Below, piece by piece: positions 19,757-28,324 of a DNA stretch of 64,000 nucleotides. The stretch is taken from the NCBI GenBank assembly GCA_903899985.1, contig CAIULL010000168.1:1-64000 (forward strand), in the 5' to 3' direction. Within the stretch, counting starts at the first letter, position 1; the number at the start of each line of letters is the position of its first letter. Made by a program: the position numbers and the translations under genes. Origin of the DNA: an uncultured Schlesneria sp. (GTDB taxonomy: Bacteria > Planctomycetota > Planctomycetia > Planctomycetales > Planctomycetaceae). The notes beneath the pieces were generated by a model. It was not told the origin of the DNA, searched no databases, and worked only from the letters and a program-made list of their open reading frames with translations.

Positions 19757-20659
19757 ATGTTATTTAACAATTCATTTCGATCCCGACGTGGATTCACGTT
19801 GATCGAGCTGCTGGTCGTGATTGCGATCATCGCCGTCTTGATCGCGTTATTGCTTCCAGCCGTTCAGCAGGCACGAGAAGCCGCACGTCGGACGCAATGC
19901 AAAAACAACCTCAAGCAATTGGGGGTGGCATTACACAACTACCATGACACTTACAATGGGTTGCCACCAGGGTGGGTTGGCGTAACTAACAATTTGACAG
20001 ATATTTACGGCATTAACGCCTGGGGTTGGTGCTCGCGGATTCTTCCTCAAATTGACCAGGGGCCACTGTATAATCAGATTAATTTCAGTAGCAGGATGGA
20101 TTCCCCGACGAATGCGACTCAGCGAGTCAGTTCGATCGCCGGATTTCGATGTCCTTCTGACGTGGCTCCGGGAACGACCTGGACAATCCAGACAGCCACG
20201 GGGACGAATCTTGTCGATCTGGCGGTGGCAAATTACGTTGGTGTTTTTGGAGTCAGCGATATCGACAACTGCGTTGGCTCGCCCAACAGTCCCTGTCTGG
20301 GAGAAGGCGCCTTCTTTCAGAATAACAGTGTCCAGTTCCGTGATTTTTCTGATGGTTTGAGTAACACAATCACTGTCGGTGAACATAAAACTCGGCGCGA
20401 TTCCGGTTTTAACTGGACTTCAACCTGGGCCGGGGTCGCGGCCAATGGCGCGGACGCGATTGTCAGAATACTTGGGACAACCGACCACACACCAAATTCA
20501 CCAGCCAATCACATCGATGACTTCAGCAGCTATCATGTTGGTGGTGCACACTTCGTGATGGGGGACGGTTCTGTCCGTTTCGTCAGTACCAACATCGATC
20601 TGGGTGTCTATCAACATCTGGCGACTCGTGGCGCTGGAGACATTGTTGGCGAATTTTGA
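19757..20659 (+). CDS. DUF1559 family prepilin-like protein
   Basis: [70 protein letters not shown]. Confidence 0.95.
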   Translation: MLFNNSFRSRRGFTLIELLVVIAIIAVLIALLLPAVQQAREAARRTQCKNNLKQLGVALHNYHDTYNGLPPGWVGVTNNLTDIYGINAWGWCSRILPQIDQGPLYNQINFSSRMDSPTNATQRVSSIAGFRCPSDVAPGTTWTIQTATGTNLVDLAVANYVGVFGVSDIDNCVGSPNSPCLGEGAFFQNNSVQFRDFSDGLSNTITVGEHKTRRDSGFNWTSTWAGVAANGADAIVRILGTTDHTPNSPANHIDDFSSYHVGGAHFVMGDGSVRFVSTNIDLGVYQHLATRGAGDIVGEF

Positions 20660-20674
20660 AGTGAGGGATCTCTG

Positions 20675-21796
20675 ATGCCGAAGCGAAACCTGATCCGAGT
20701 ACTTTGTCTGTCACTTGTTTGGATCAGCAGCGCTGCGGCGTTGGCCGAGGACGCTTCGATTCGCCGCCTGCTGTATGTCGCAACGCCCGGAATCCGCAAT
20801 TATCTTGAATACGGTGGGCATGGCCTGGTCGTGTTTGACATCGACGATGGGCATAAATTCGTCAAGCGAATTCCTACTGCGGGACTCGACGAGGCCGGAA
20901 AGCCGCTGAACGTAAAGGGAGTTTGTGCTTGTGCAATCACGAACCGAATTTATGTTTCTACAATTAAAACACTTCAAGCAATCGATCTGACAACGGAAAA
21001 GCTGGTCTGGGAAAAGCCCTTCGAAAAGGGATGCGACCGCATGGCGATCGCGCCTGACGGCAAAGTCCTGTATGTCCCATCTTTCGAGGGCGATCTCTGG
21101 TATGTCGTTGACGGAGCGACGGGAGACATCGTCGCGCGGGTTGAACCACAATCGGGTGCACACAACACCGTTTATGGTCTGGATGGAAGACATGCCTACC
21201 TCGCCGGACTGAAATCACCCTTCTTGACCGTCGCTGATACGTCATCTCATAAAATTGAAAAGAAGGTGGGGCCGTTTTCGGCCAGTATCCGTCCCTTTAC
21301 GGTTAATGGCCGGCAGACTCTCGGTTTTGTCTGTGTGAATGAACTTTTGGGGTTTGAAGTCGGCGATCTGAAAACTGGAAAAAAGTTGCATCGCGTTGAA
21401 GTTGCTGGGTTTAAGACCGGTGCGGTGAAGCGACATGGCTGCCCAAGTCACGGAATTGGGCTGACTCCCGACGAAAAGCAGTTATGGGTCTGTGATGCGT
21501 TTAACCAGCAAATGCACGTGTATGACGCGACAGTGCTGCCCCCGAAACTGATTGCGAGCATTCAAGTCAGGGATGAACCGGGATGGATCACCTTCAGTCT
21601 GGATGGCAAGCTGGCCTATCCCTCGACGGGTGACATTATCGACGTCGCCAGCCGCAAGATTATTGTGGGACTGACAGACGAAACAGGCACGGCGTTACAG
21701 AGCGAAAAAATGGTCGAAATCCAAGTTCAACGTGATACCAATAAAGTCGTCCGAACCGGTGACCAATTCGGTGTGGGGCGTGTGGCGGGGGAATAG
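20675..21796 (+). CDS. Secreted YVTN/YncE-like beta-propeller protein
   Basis: Signal peptide; repeated blades such as RMAIAPDGKVLYVPSFEGDLWYVVDGATGDIVARV and GIGLTPDEKQLWVCDAFNQQMHVYDA. Confidence 0.8.
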   Translation: MPKRNLIRVLCLSLVWISSAAALAEDASIRRLLYVATPGIRNYLEYGGHGLVVFDIDDGHKFVKRIPTAGLDEAGKPLNVKGVCACAITNRIYVSTIKTLQAIDLTTEKLVWEKPFEKGCDRMAIAPDGKVLYVPSFEGDLWYVVDGATGDIVARVEPQSGAHNTVYGLDGRHAYLAGLKSPFLTVADTSSHKIEKKVGPFSASIRPFTVNGRQTLGFVCVNELLGFEVGDLKTGKKLHRVEVAGFKTGAVKRHGCPSHGIGLTPDEKQLWVCDAFNQQMHVYDATVLPPKLIASIQVRDEPGWITFSLDGKLAYPSTGDIIDVASRKIIVGLTDETGTALQSEKMVEIQVQRDTNKVVRTGDQFGVGRVAGE

Positions 21797-21868
21797 TAAA
21801 CTTCCTCCTCGCCAAGTCTTGACCCCAAAAGTAACACCAGGATTTTTTTGAAATGGTCGCGAGCTGAG

Positions 21869-21970
21869 GTGCCATTGCATCGGTGACTTCTCCGACGCAG
21901 TCCATTCGGCTTGAATAGTCGCTTACGGAAGAGCACTGTTTGACCGAATACGGTCAAGCAGTGGCACAAG
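21869..21970 (+). repeat. Dispersed imperfect-palindrome element, copy C
   Basis: Core gagcactgtttgaccgaatacggtcaagcagtggcacaag (21931-21970) with related upstream part gtgccattgcatcggtgacttctccgacgcag. Confidence 0.8.
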
Positions 21971-22068
21971 TCTTTTCCACTCGTCCTTGTCTGGCCAAGG
22001 GGGTAGAATGCTTTTGTCGTGGCGCAGTCAAAACTTTTTAACGTGACCAATTGTCGGGAGTGCACTTC

Positions 22069-22341
22069 ATGTCTCAAGCTGTTGTTGATCCCGTCGAATT
22101 GCGGCGATTCGCATCTCTGTTGCGTGAGTTTACGACCGAACTGCAAAGTCGATTAACGGCCGTGAACGGACAGATGAACTCACTCAGCCAGACATGGCGA
22201 GATCAGGAACACCTCAAGTTTGCGGAAGAGTTTTCACAACATTTGAAACTGCTGGCGCGCTTCATCGAAGCGAACGAAACCCACGTGCCGTATCTCATGC
22301 GAAAAGCCGAGCGGATTGAAGAATATCTTTCGCAGAAGTAA
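22069..22341 (+). CDS. WXG100-like small helical protein (type VII secretion target-like)
   Basis: About 90 aa: LRRFASLLREFTTELQSRLTAVNGQMNSLSQTWRDQEHLKFAEEFSQHLKLLARFIEANETHVPYLMRKAERIEEYL; helix-turn-helix layout with central TWRD turn in place of W-x-G. Confidence 0.7.
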   Translation: MSQAVVDPVELRRFASLLREFTTELQSRLTAVNGQMNSLSQTWRDQEHLKFAEEFSQHLKLLARFIEANETHVPYLMRKAERIEEYLSQK

Positions 22342-22362
22342 TGCGATTTCCGGAGTCTTTTC

Positions 22363-22992
22363 ATGTCCGGTCCGATGAGTGCCAATGTCCAATCTGTGAA
22401 TGCGATTAAGGACGTTCGAAACGCGCTGATCCGGTTTCAAGAACGGGCCACCAACGCCATGGGTGATTTGCGGCAGAAGATTGATCGTACCGTCGCCTGG
22501 CTGGAACTGGATCGGCCGAACTATTGGCAGGATCAGGAACGTCGCGCGTATGATCTGGTTGCTTCGACCCGTGTCGCGCTCGAAACGTGTAAGTTGCGCA
22601 CGGTTGCCGGTCGCCGGTCCGATTGCATCGAAGAAAAAAAAGCTTTTGAACGCGCAAAAATGCGGATGGAATATGTTCGTGAGAAACAGCAAGCGGTCCG
22701 AAAATGGATGGTTCAATCGGGGAAAGAAGCGAACGAATACAGGTCACGAACCAGCAATTTCATGCGGACTTTGGAAAATGATGTGCCACTGATGATCGCG
22801 CAACTGGGACGCATGATCGATGCGATCGAACGATATTCCGAGCCGAATCTGGTGACGGTCAACTCGCCATCGGTCGTGTCTTCAGCGCCGGAGAAGGACG
22901 ATTTGACAATTACCGCGCCGACCAATGTGGTTCCAGTCGATGCAGCACATTCTATCGTTTCTCAGGCGGATGCCAGTTCCGAGATTCCATAG
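22363..22992 (+). CDS. Helical/coiled-coil hypothetical protein, partner of the WXG100-like gene
   Basis: 21-bp gap from the upstream gene, same strand; long amphipathic helical content and no signal peptide. Confidence 0.65.
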   Translation: MSGPMSANVQSVNAIKDVRNALIRFQERATNAMGDLRQKIDRTVAWLELDRPNYWQDQERRAYDLVASTRVALETCKLRTVAGRRSDCIEEKKAFERAKMRMEYVREKQQAVRKWMVQSGKEANEYRSRTSNFMRTLENDVPLMIAQLGRMIDAIERYSEPNLVTVNSPSVVSSAPEKDDLTITAPTNVVPVDAAHSIVSQADASSEIP

Positions 22993-23131
22993 CAAGGGGA
23001 TTGCTCGTAACCTGATCGGAGCCTCGCCCTCGCCTGATGAACTGATCGAAATTCCGGCAAGATGGAAGAGGTTGGAGGTTTCAAGTTTGTTTCGTGGAAA
23101 CGATGGTGATCGATTCGGCTGTGAAGGGTAT

Positions 23132-23380
23132 TCTGCCCTGTTAAGGGCAGGACAAATCAGCCCAGGACAAAGTGCTGCGGCAACAGCCGCAAAGCGCCGC
23201 CCTGGGTTTGCTGAATTGATGATGTCCGCCCTGCTCAGGGCTGTACAATCTCAGTTAATACCTTTTGTGTCGCCCTTAACAGGGCTGACGATTTCAACGT
23301 ACGCAGACCCAGGGCGGCGCTACGCGGCGACTGCCGCTTCGCTCTGCCCTGGGCTGACTTGTGATGGCCTTTCAGGCCAG
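23132..23380. repeat. Long imperfect inverted repeat (about 250 bp span)
   Basis: Left arm ctgccctgttaagggcag...cagcccagg...gcgccgccctgggt pairs with right arm acccagggcggcgct...ccctgggctgactt; internal cagggct/agccctg pairs. Confidence 0.75.
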
Positions 23381-23486
23381 AGAACGATCCAGTTCCGCGA
23401 AGCCGAGAGCACTGACCAGCGAAGATGCACGCTCGTGTCATACGGATCGCGACGTAACTTAAGGTCAGTACTACGAATGGAACAAG

Positions 23487-24884
23487 ATGAGTGACGAGGA
23501 CGAGCCACGCCCGCAAATTGCGATGCCACCAGTTCGTACGTCATACACTTGTCCTGGCGAGTTGTATTCGATTCCGCACAGCATTCATCTGGCTCGCATG
23601 GCGGCCTTTTATTCCAAATGTCGGGACTGTGAGCATCGTCTTGAAGTGGGACATGTCCCACTCCGAACAGGGGGACCGCCGCCAGAAGTTGAGCATCGAG
23701 TGATTCGGACTTCGCTGCTGACCGATGAAGCGGTCCGAGGTGTTTACTTGAATGAGCTGGATCGAAATCGAGCCTTGCTTTGGGGCGAGGCTTTCGCTGC
23801 GTCACTTTGGGAACTTCAGCCGATGATCGCTCGTCAGGAAGCGACGGATGATTCCCAGATTGTGAGAGCATCGTCCGTCAAACAAGAGAGTCATGCTTCC
23901 AGCGGACCAGTGGTGGTTGTGGGGTTTGACGAACGTCCGTCGTCACCAGATATCGTGACTGGAATCGTACTTGGACTTCGACGGATGGGATGCCTTGTGG
24001 TGGATCTGGGTCAAACCTCGTTGCCAGTCATTGGATTTCAACAGCAGGTGCGTGGTGCCAGTGCAGGCCTCTTTGTCACCGGTGCAGGTTGTGATCCCTC
24101 ATGGACCGGTTTTGATTTTCTGGATCACGAAGCCAGGCCGTATTCGCATGAGGCTCTGACAAAAATGGAACGGGACGTCCAGACGGGAGTCGGTCGACAG
24201 ACTCGCAAGATTGGCAGTCATCACCCGGTTCAAGAACTTGCCAGCTATGAAGCGAGCCTATCAATCCATTTTCACGCGCTCAGACCGCTCCGCGTTGTCT
24301 GTGGTTCATCGACCCGGCTAATGCCCCGAATCCTTGATCGACTCTTTAGCAGGCTTCCGTGCCAGCTGACTCACGTGGCACTTCCGACTCGAAAACGTAA
24401 CCTGTTTGACCCGCGCGACGTTGACCTCCAACGTGTTGCCAGGACCGTCATTGATGGTCGACATCATCTCGGACTGGTCATCGACGAGGACAGTCAACAC
24501 GTTGCGTTTGTGACCGATTCCGGGCGCCTTGTCAGTTCAAAAGAAGTCGCCAGACTGTTGATTGAGATCGCACAACGCGAGAATCATCAGGCTCGATTCG
24601 TCGTTGCCAGTTCAATGATGGGGGACGTGATGCAATGGCTGTCAGGTCGAGATGCGACGGCGATCGACGGAGGTGAATTGACAGCGAATCTCGTCAGGTT
24701 GCTCGTCGAAAGCGATGCGGTACTGGCCCTGTCGAGCGACGGGCGAGTCTGGTTTCGCCAAAGAGAAATTGCCTGCGACGCAGTTCTGGTGTTGGCGAAC
24801 ATTCTTCAGGCATTGAGCTTAAGCGACGCACCATTTACGGAAGTGGTCGCCCGCATCAGCGATGACCTCAAGCACGAAGGTTAA
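23487..24884 (+). CDS. Phosphohexomutase-like (PGM/PMM family) protein with degenerate catalytic motifs
   Basis: VRGVYLNELDRNRALLWGEAFAASLW; VVVVGFDERPSSPDIVTGIVLGLRRMGCLVVDLGQTSLPVIGF; GLFVTGAGCDPSWTGF at the TASHNP position; LGLVIDEDSQHVAFVTDSGRLVSS at the DGDxDR position. Confidence 0.75.
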   Translation: MSDEDEPRPQIAMPPVRTSYTCPGELYSIPHSIHLARMAAFYSKCRDCEHRLEVGHVPLRTGGPPPEVEHRVIRTSLLTDEAVRGVYLNELDRNRALLWGEAFAASLWELQPMIARQEATDDSQIVRASSVKQESHASSGPVVVVGFDERPSSPDIVTGIVLGLRRMGCLVVDLGQTSLPVIGFQQQVRGASAGLFVTGAGCDPSWTGFDFLDHEARPYSHEALTKMERDVQTGVGRQTRKIGSHHPVQELASYEASLSIHFHALRPLRVVCGSSTRLMPRILDRLFSRLPCQLTHVALPTRKRNLFDPRDVDLQRVARTVIDGRHHLGLVIDEDSQHVAFVTDSGRLVSSKEVARLLIEIAQRENHQARFVVASSMMGDVMQWLSGRDATAIDGGELTANLVRLLVESDAVLALSSDGRVWFRQREIACDAVLVLANILQALSLSDAPFTEVVARISDDLKHEG

Positions 24885-24890
24885 AGAACT

Positions 24891-24996
24891 GGGGTCGGGT
24901 GTTCAAATTTCCAAATTCGCCGGTAAGGCGATGTCCGAAATGGGTATCCATTGATTGGCCAATTTTGAAATTTTGAAATTTGAACACCCGGCCCCC
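24891..24996. repeat. Near-perfect inverted repeat between convergent genes
   Basis: ggggtcgggtgttcaaatttc near 24891 and gaaatttgaacacccggcccc ending near 24996 are almost exact reverse complements. Confidence 0.85.
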
Positions 24997-25012
24997 GCTT
25001 CGAAAGCCAACG

Positions 25013-25047
25013 AAAAAAGCGAGCGAAGTCAATTGACCTCGCTCGCC
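25013..25047 (-). terminator. Intrinsic terminator for the DUF1559 gene at 25092
   Basis: Reverse strand: gcgagcgaggtcaattgacttcgctcgc followed by tttttt. Confidence 0.8.
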
Positions 25048-25091
25048 TGAATTGCCCTGATTGCAAGATCCGTGACACGGATCAAGAACGA

Positions 25092-26168
25092 TTAATAGTC
25101 ACCTGGAATATCGCCACCTTGACGGGTCAGCAAAGCGCCGAGGGTCTGAAGGCTGATGTTCTGGTTAATAAAGTGCACGGAACCGTCAGCAAACAGAACC
25201 TGGTTACCACCCGTGTGCCACGAGTACATTTCGCTATCGTTAACAGCAGCGAAGAACTCGGTCGCACCAGGGGGACATACCGCTGCCGTACAAGTTGGCA
25301 ATAGTCCCTGACCCTTTGGACTTGGCTTGTTTGCCGAGTTGATGATCGTTCCGTCCGCCGTCGCGCCGTCGATGGCACCTGAATTACCGGTATCAGCCCA
25401 ACCCCAACCGTCTTTCGGAGCGAAGTTTGCGGAGGTCAATCCCTGAACAAGAATCCGGTTTGGTCCGCGGAAAAGGCCTGGTCTTCCTGCAGTTTCGCAA
25501 ATCATCATTGTATTTGAGGTACCGTCCGTGATATCCCGGATTTTCGTCGCCAGCGTGGAATGCATCGCACACGCCCATCGATTATCGTCTGGTATCGAAA
25601 GGACCGCAGCAGGTGGACAACCGTAAGACGGTGCAGGGCCCAAGTTGCCTTGATAATACAGACTGAATCGAACACCGCTTAACGCCATGTAGTCGCAGAT
25701 ACCGAAACCCTGTGGATTTGGCACGTTGACGCCGTCTGGCGACAAGAGACCAGTGATTCCGGCTGGATTGGTTCGAGAGCCCTTACTGGGGGCACTTGGA
25801 CAAACCAACATCGGCAAATTGGTCGCGGTGAGTGTCCACTGTGATGGATCAGCCCAGCTGAGGTTGAAGTTAAATTGGTTGTAAAGTGGTGCCTGATCCA
25901 TGTAAGGAAGAACCATCTGGATCCAGTTCTGATTGACGCCCGTTGTGCACTTTTCATAGGGGAAAACGCCGGTCGTACTTTCGTAGTTCATCAGAGACAA
26001 CCCCAATTGCTTGAGATTGTTCTTGCACTGTGTGCGGCGCGCCGCTTCACGGGCCTGCTGCACGGCAGGCAATAGCAGGGCGATCAGAACGGCGATGATG
26101 GCGATTACCACCAGCAATTCAATCAGTGTAAATCCACGGGTCAAAGGTTTCTTACTTCGAAGCATCAC
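25092..26168 (-). CDS. DUF1559 family prepilin-like protein
   Basis: [63 protein letters not shown]. Confidence 0.95.
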   Translation of the reverse strand: MMLRSKKPLTRGFTLIELLVVIAIIAVLIALLLPAVQQAREAARRTQCKNNLKQLGLSLMNYESTTGVFPYEKCTTGVNQNWIQMVLPYMDQAPLYNQFNFNLSWADPSQWTLTATNLPMLVCPSAPSKGSRTNPAGITGLLSPDGVNVPNPQGFGICDYMALSGVRFSLYYQGNLGPAPSYGCPPAAVLSIPDDNRWACAMHSTLATKIRDITDGTSNTMMICETAGRPGLFRGPNRILVQGLTSANFAPKDGWGWADTGNSGAIDGATADGTIINSANKPSPKGQGLLPTCTAAVCPPGATEFFAAVNDSEMYSWHTGGNQVLFADGSVHFINQNISLQTLGALLTRQGGDIPGDY

Positions 26169-26237
26169 TCAAAATCTCCTGAAAACAAACAGAAAAAAAC
26201 TTGCACAAACTGAAAGAGACCGCACCATCGCGTCTAT

Positions 26238-26690
26238 TTATTTTTTTGTGCTGATCTCAAAAGGGGGCAGCTCGTTATCACCTTCTTCGATGGTAACTCG
26301 CAGTTCTTTCAATCCTGACTCAGCAGGATTCTGATATTTCTTGGGAAGCAGCTCAGGGCCGTATTCCACTTCGCTGCGATTCGGATCGATCGGCTTACAC
26401 CAGGAGATTGAAACCCAGTACTCGCCAGGTTCCGCACCATCAAATTGTTTCATTGTCGTCAGTCGAAACGCTCCGTCCTCATCAACCGTTCCACCGGAAG
26501 GATTGCGACCGTCGTTTTTGTCGACGGGCGTCAAACTGACTCGTGCGTATTGAGCCGGTTGACCGTCTACCATGACTGTTCCTCGGACGGGAAATATCCC
26601 CGTCGACTTTCTTCCGGAACAGCCTCCAATAAGCAGGACTATCGAGACACCGACCACAAGCGGTCGAGCCAACCGCCCGAACATACTCAA
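26238..26690 (-). CDS. Small lipoprotein with transthyretin/carboxypeptidase-regulatory-like fold
   Basis: Lipobox LIGGC; FPVRGTVMVDGQPAQYARVSLTPVDK...GTVDEDGAFRLTT...GAEPGEYWVSISW. Confidence 0.75.
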   Translation of the reverse strand: MSMFGRLARPLVVGVSIVLLIGGCSGRKSTGIFPVRGTVMVDGQPAQYARVSLTPVDKNDGRNPSGGTVDEDGAFRLTTMKQFDGAEPGEYWVSISWCKPIDPNRSEVEYGPELLPKKYQNPAESGLKELRVTIEEGDNELPPFEISTKK

Positions 26691-26850
26691 CTTCCTTTTC
26701 AGATCACATGAAAATTACCCAATAATTTGAGCGTCATGATATGGCTAAATTAAGAAGAGGCAACGAATGAATTGTTAATAAATGATTAACACGAGGTATT
26801 CACCGAAACCTTGAACGCGGCTGCTTGTTAGCTACAGAACAAGTTTTCAT

Positions 26851-28047
26851 CTATTTCACGCTGAACGCATATATTTCCGTATCCTGATCTGCCCGAAAAT
26901 CGTTGTCGCTGGTCACGATGAAGACTCGAGAACCGTCTGCTAATTTGGGACCGAAGGCGATCCCTTCAATCTTTTCTGGAAACTTATCACCAGCGAGGCC
27001 AAACTTCGGCGCGAGCAGGTCAATGAAGAGCTTCTTGGCAACTGGACGAACTCCTACTGGAGTCCCCGTCACTGGAAGTCGCTCGATCGAACTGATATCG
27101 GTTGCACCCGACAGGTCAATCTCATAAAGCAGTTTGGCCTTTGTCTCATTGCCCGGCTTGCCGTCCCGTTCGATCACCATCAGCCGGTTGGGTGAAATCC
27201 ATTCGATGTCGCTGCATCCGAGTGACTTGTCATCCAGTTGATAAAGAAATTCGCGAGATCCTCCCGTTTTCAGGTCATGTTCCCAGATCCGAACATTGAT
27301 CCCCACTCGCTTATTCTTTTCATCGAGACCTCCGTCCTGAATCAGAGGACTTTGGGCAATGGTGTAAAGTTTCTGTCCATCTTCGCTGAGTGCCGCCCCT
27401 TCCCAGCCCCGATTGTTTTGCCGACCGGAGGTGTTGATGGGAGGCAATTCTTCCTCAGGTGTCCCGCCAGGATTCTTAATCAAATATCGTGCGGGCGTGG
27501 GCAGCACTCGTAGCTGTTTTCCATGTGCGTCGAACTCCCTGACCGTTGGACCGTATTCTTCCGCGATCAGGAAAGTTCCGTTCCTGGTGGCGCGAATCCC
27601 TTCGGGATCGAGACGCAGACTTCGCTCGGGATGGTCTTTGTCGAATTGAGTCTGCCGCCCGAGGAAGTTTTCTCCCGTGGGGGTCGTCAAGTGATGTGTT
27701 TCCAGCAATTTCGTCGTGACAGGAGTTGCCGAGCGGGGATCAACCACGATTTCGACAATTTGAATACGGCAGCGATATGAGGTTGCTCCGTCATCCGGGC
27801 CGCGATCGGGCAGCATGACATATTTATTCCCGGTTCCAAGCCACGCGATCGCTGAACCATGTCCACCGAGTCGATTTTGAGGAGTGCCATTTTCTTGCTT
27901 GTCGACTTCGCCGGACAAATCGGTGGCCATCGCCGAGACGGAGGTGCGACCGATCAGGGCAATGTCCTGAGCCGAGCAACATGAGTCAGCAATTGCGAAA
28001 ACCAGAAAACTTGCGAACAATCGGAGTGTCAACCGAGCTGAAGCCAT
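26851..28047 (-). CDS. Esterase-like phytase-family secreted protein
   Basis: Signal peptide; SLRLDPEGIRATRNGTFLIAEEYGPTVREFDAHGKQLRVLPTP and KIEGIAFGPKLADGSRVFIVTSDNDF typical of phytase-like esterase proteins. Confidence 0.85.
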   Translation of the reverse strand: MASARLTLRLFASFLVFAIADSCCSAQDIALIGRTSVSAMATDLSGEVDKQENGTPQNRLGGHGSAIAWLGTGNKYVMLPDRGPDDGATSYRCRIQIVEIVVDPRSATPVTTKLLETHHLTTPTGENFLGRQTQFDKDHPERSLRLDPEGIRATRNGTFLIAEEYGPTVREFDAHGKQLRVLPTPARYLIKNPGGTPEEELPPINTSGRQNNRGWEGAALSEDGQKLYTIAQSPLIQDGGLDEKNKRVGINVRIWEHDLKTGGSREFLYQLDDKSLGCSDIEWISPNRLMVIERDGKPGNETKAKLLYEIDLSGATDISSIERLPVTGTPVGVRPVAKKLFIDLLAPKFGLAGDKFPEKIEGIAFGPKLADGSRVFIVTSDNDFRADQDTEIYAFSVK

Positions 28048-28070
28048 GCCACAATCTTCCTGTGATTCCC

Positions 28071-28102
28071 AAAAAAAAGCTCGACAACGTCGATTGTCGA
28101 GC
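28071..28102 (-). terminator. Terminator-like hairpin in the leader of the phytase-like gene
   Basis: Reverse strand: gctcgacaa-tcgacg-ttgtcgagc followed by an 8-nt T run, about 24 nt before the ATG. Confidence 0.65.
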
Positions 28103-28265
28103 CGTGGTTCCGTTAAACATTCGCGATTACGATACGAGCCAATAAGAAAATTGAGCGAATGAAATGTGTGTTTTTGATGAAGGTCTTGCGATGACCGTCA
28201 ACATCCTGAATCGCAAACCGCTTTTTGAGTTGAGCTTTTCAAAGTGGCCAGGGCCAAGGCCCGTT

Positions 28266-28294
28266 AACCATCCCCGTCGAGGGGTGGTTTTTTG
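28266..28294 (+). terminator. Terminator-like hairpin in the leader of the sugar ABC ATPase gene
   Basis: aaccatcccc-gtcga-ggggtggtt followed by T run, about 30 nt before the predicted ATG. Confidence 0.6.
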
Positions 28295-28324
28295 TATACG
28301 TCTGCTATTTTAAGGTATCGCGAG

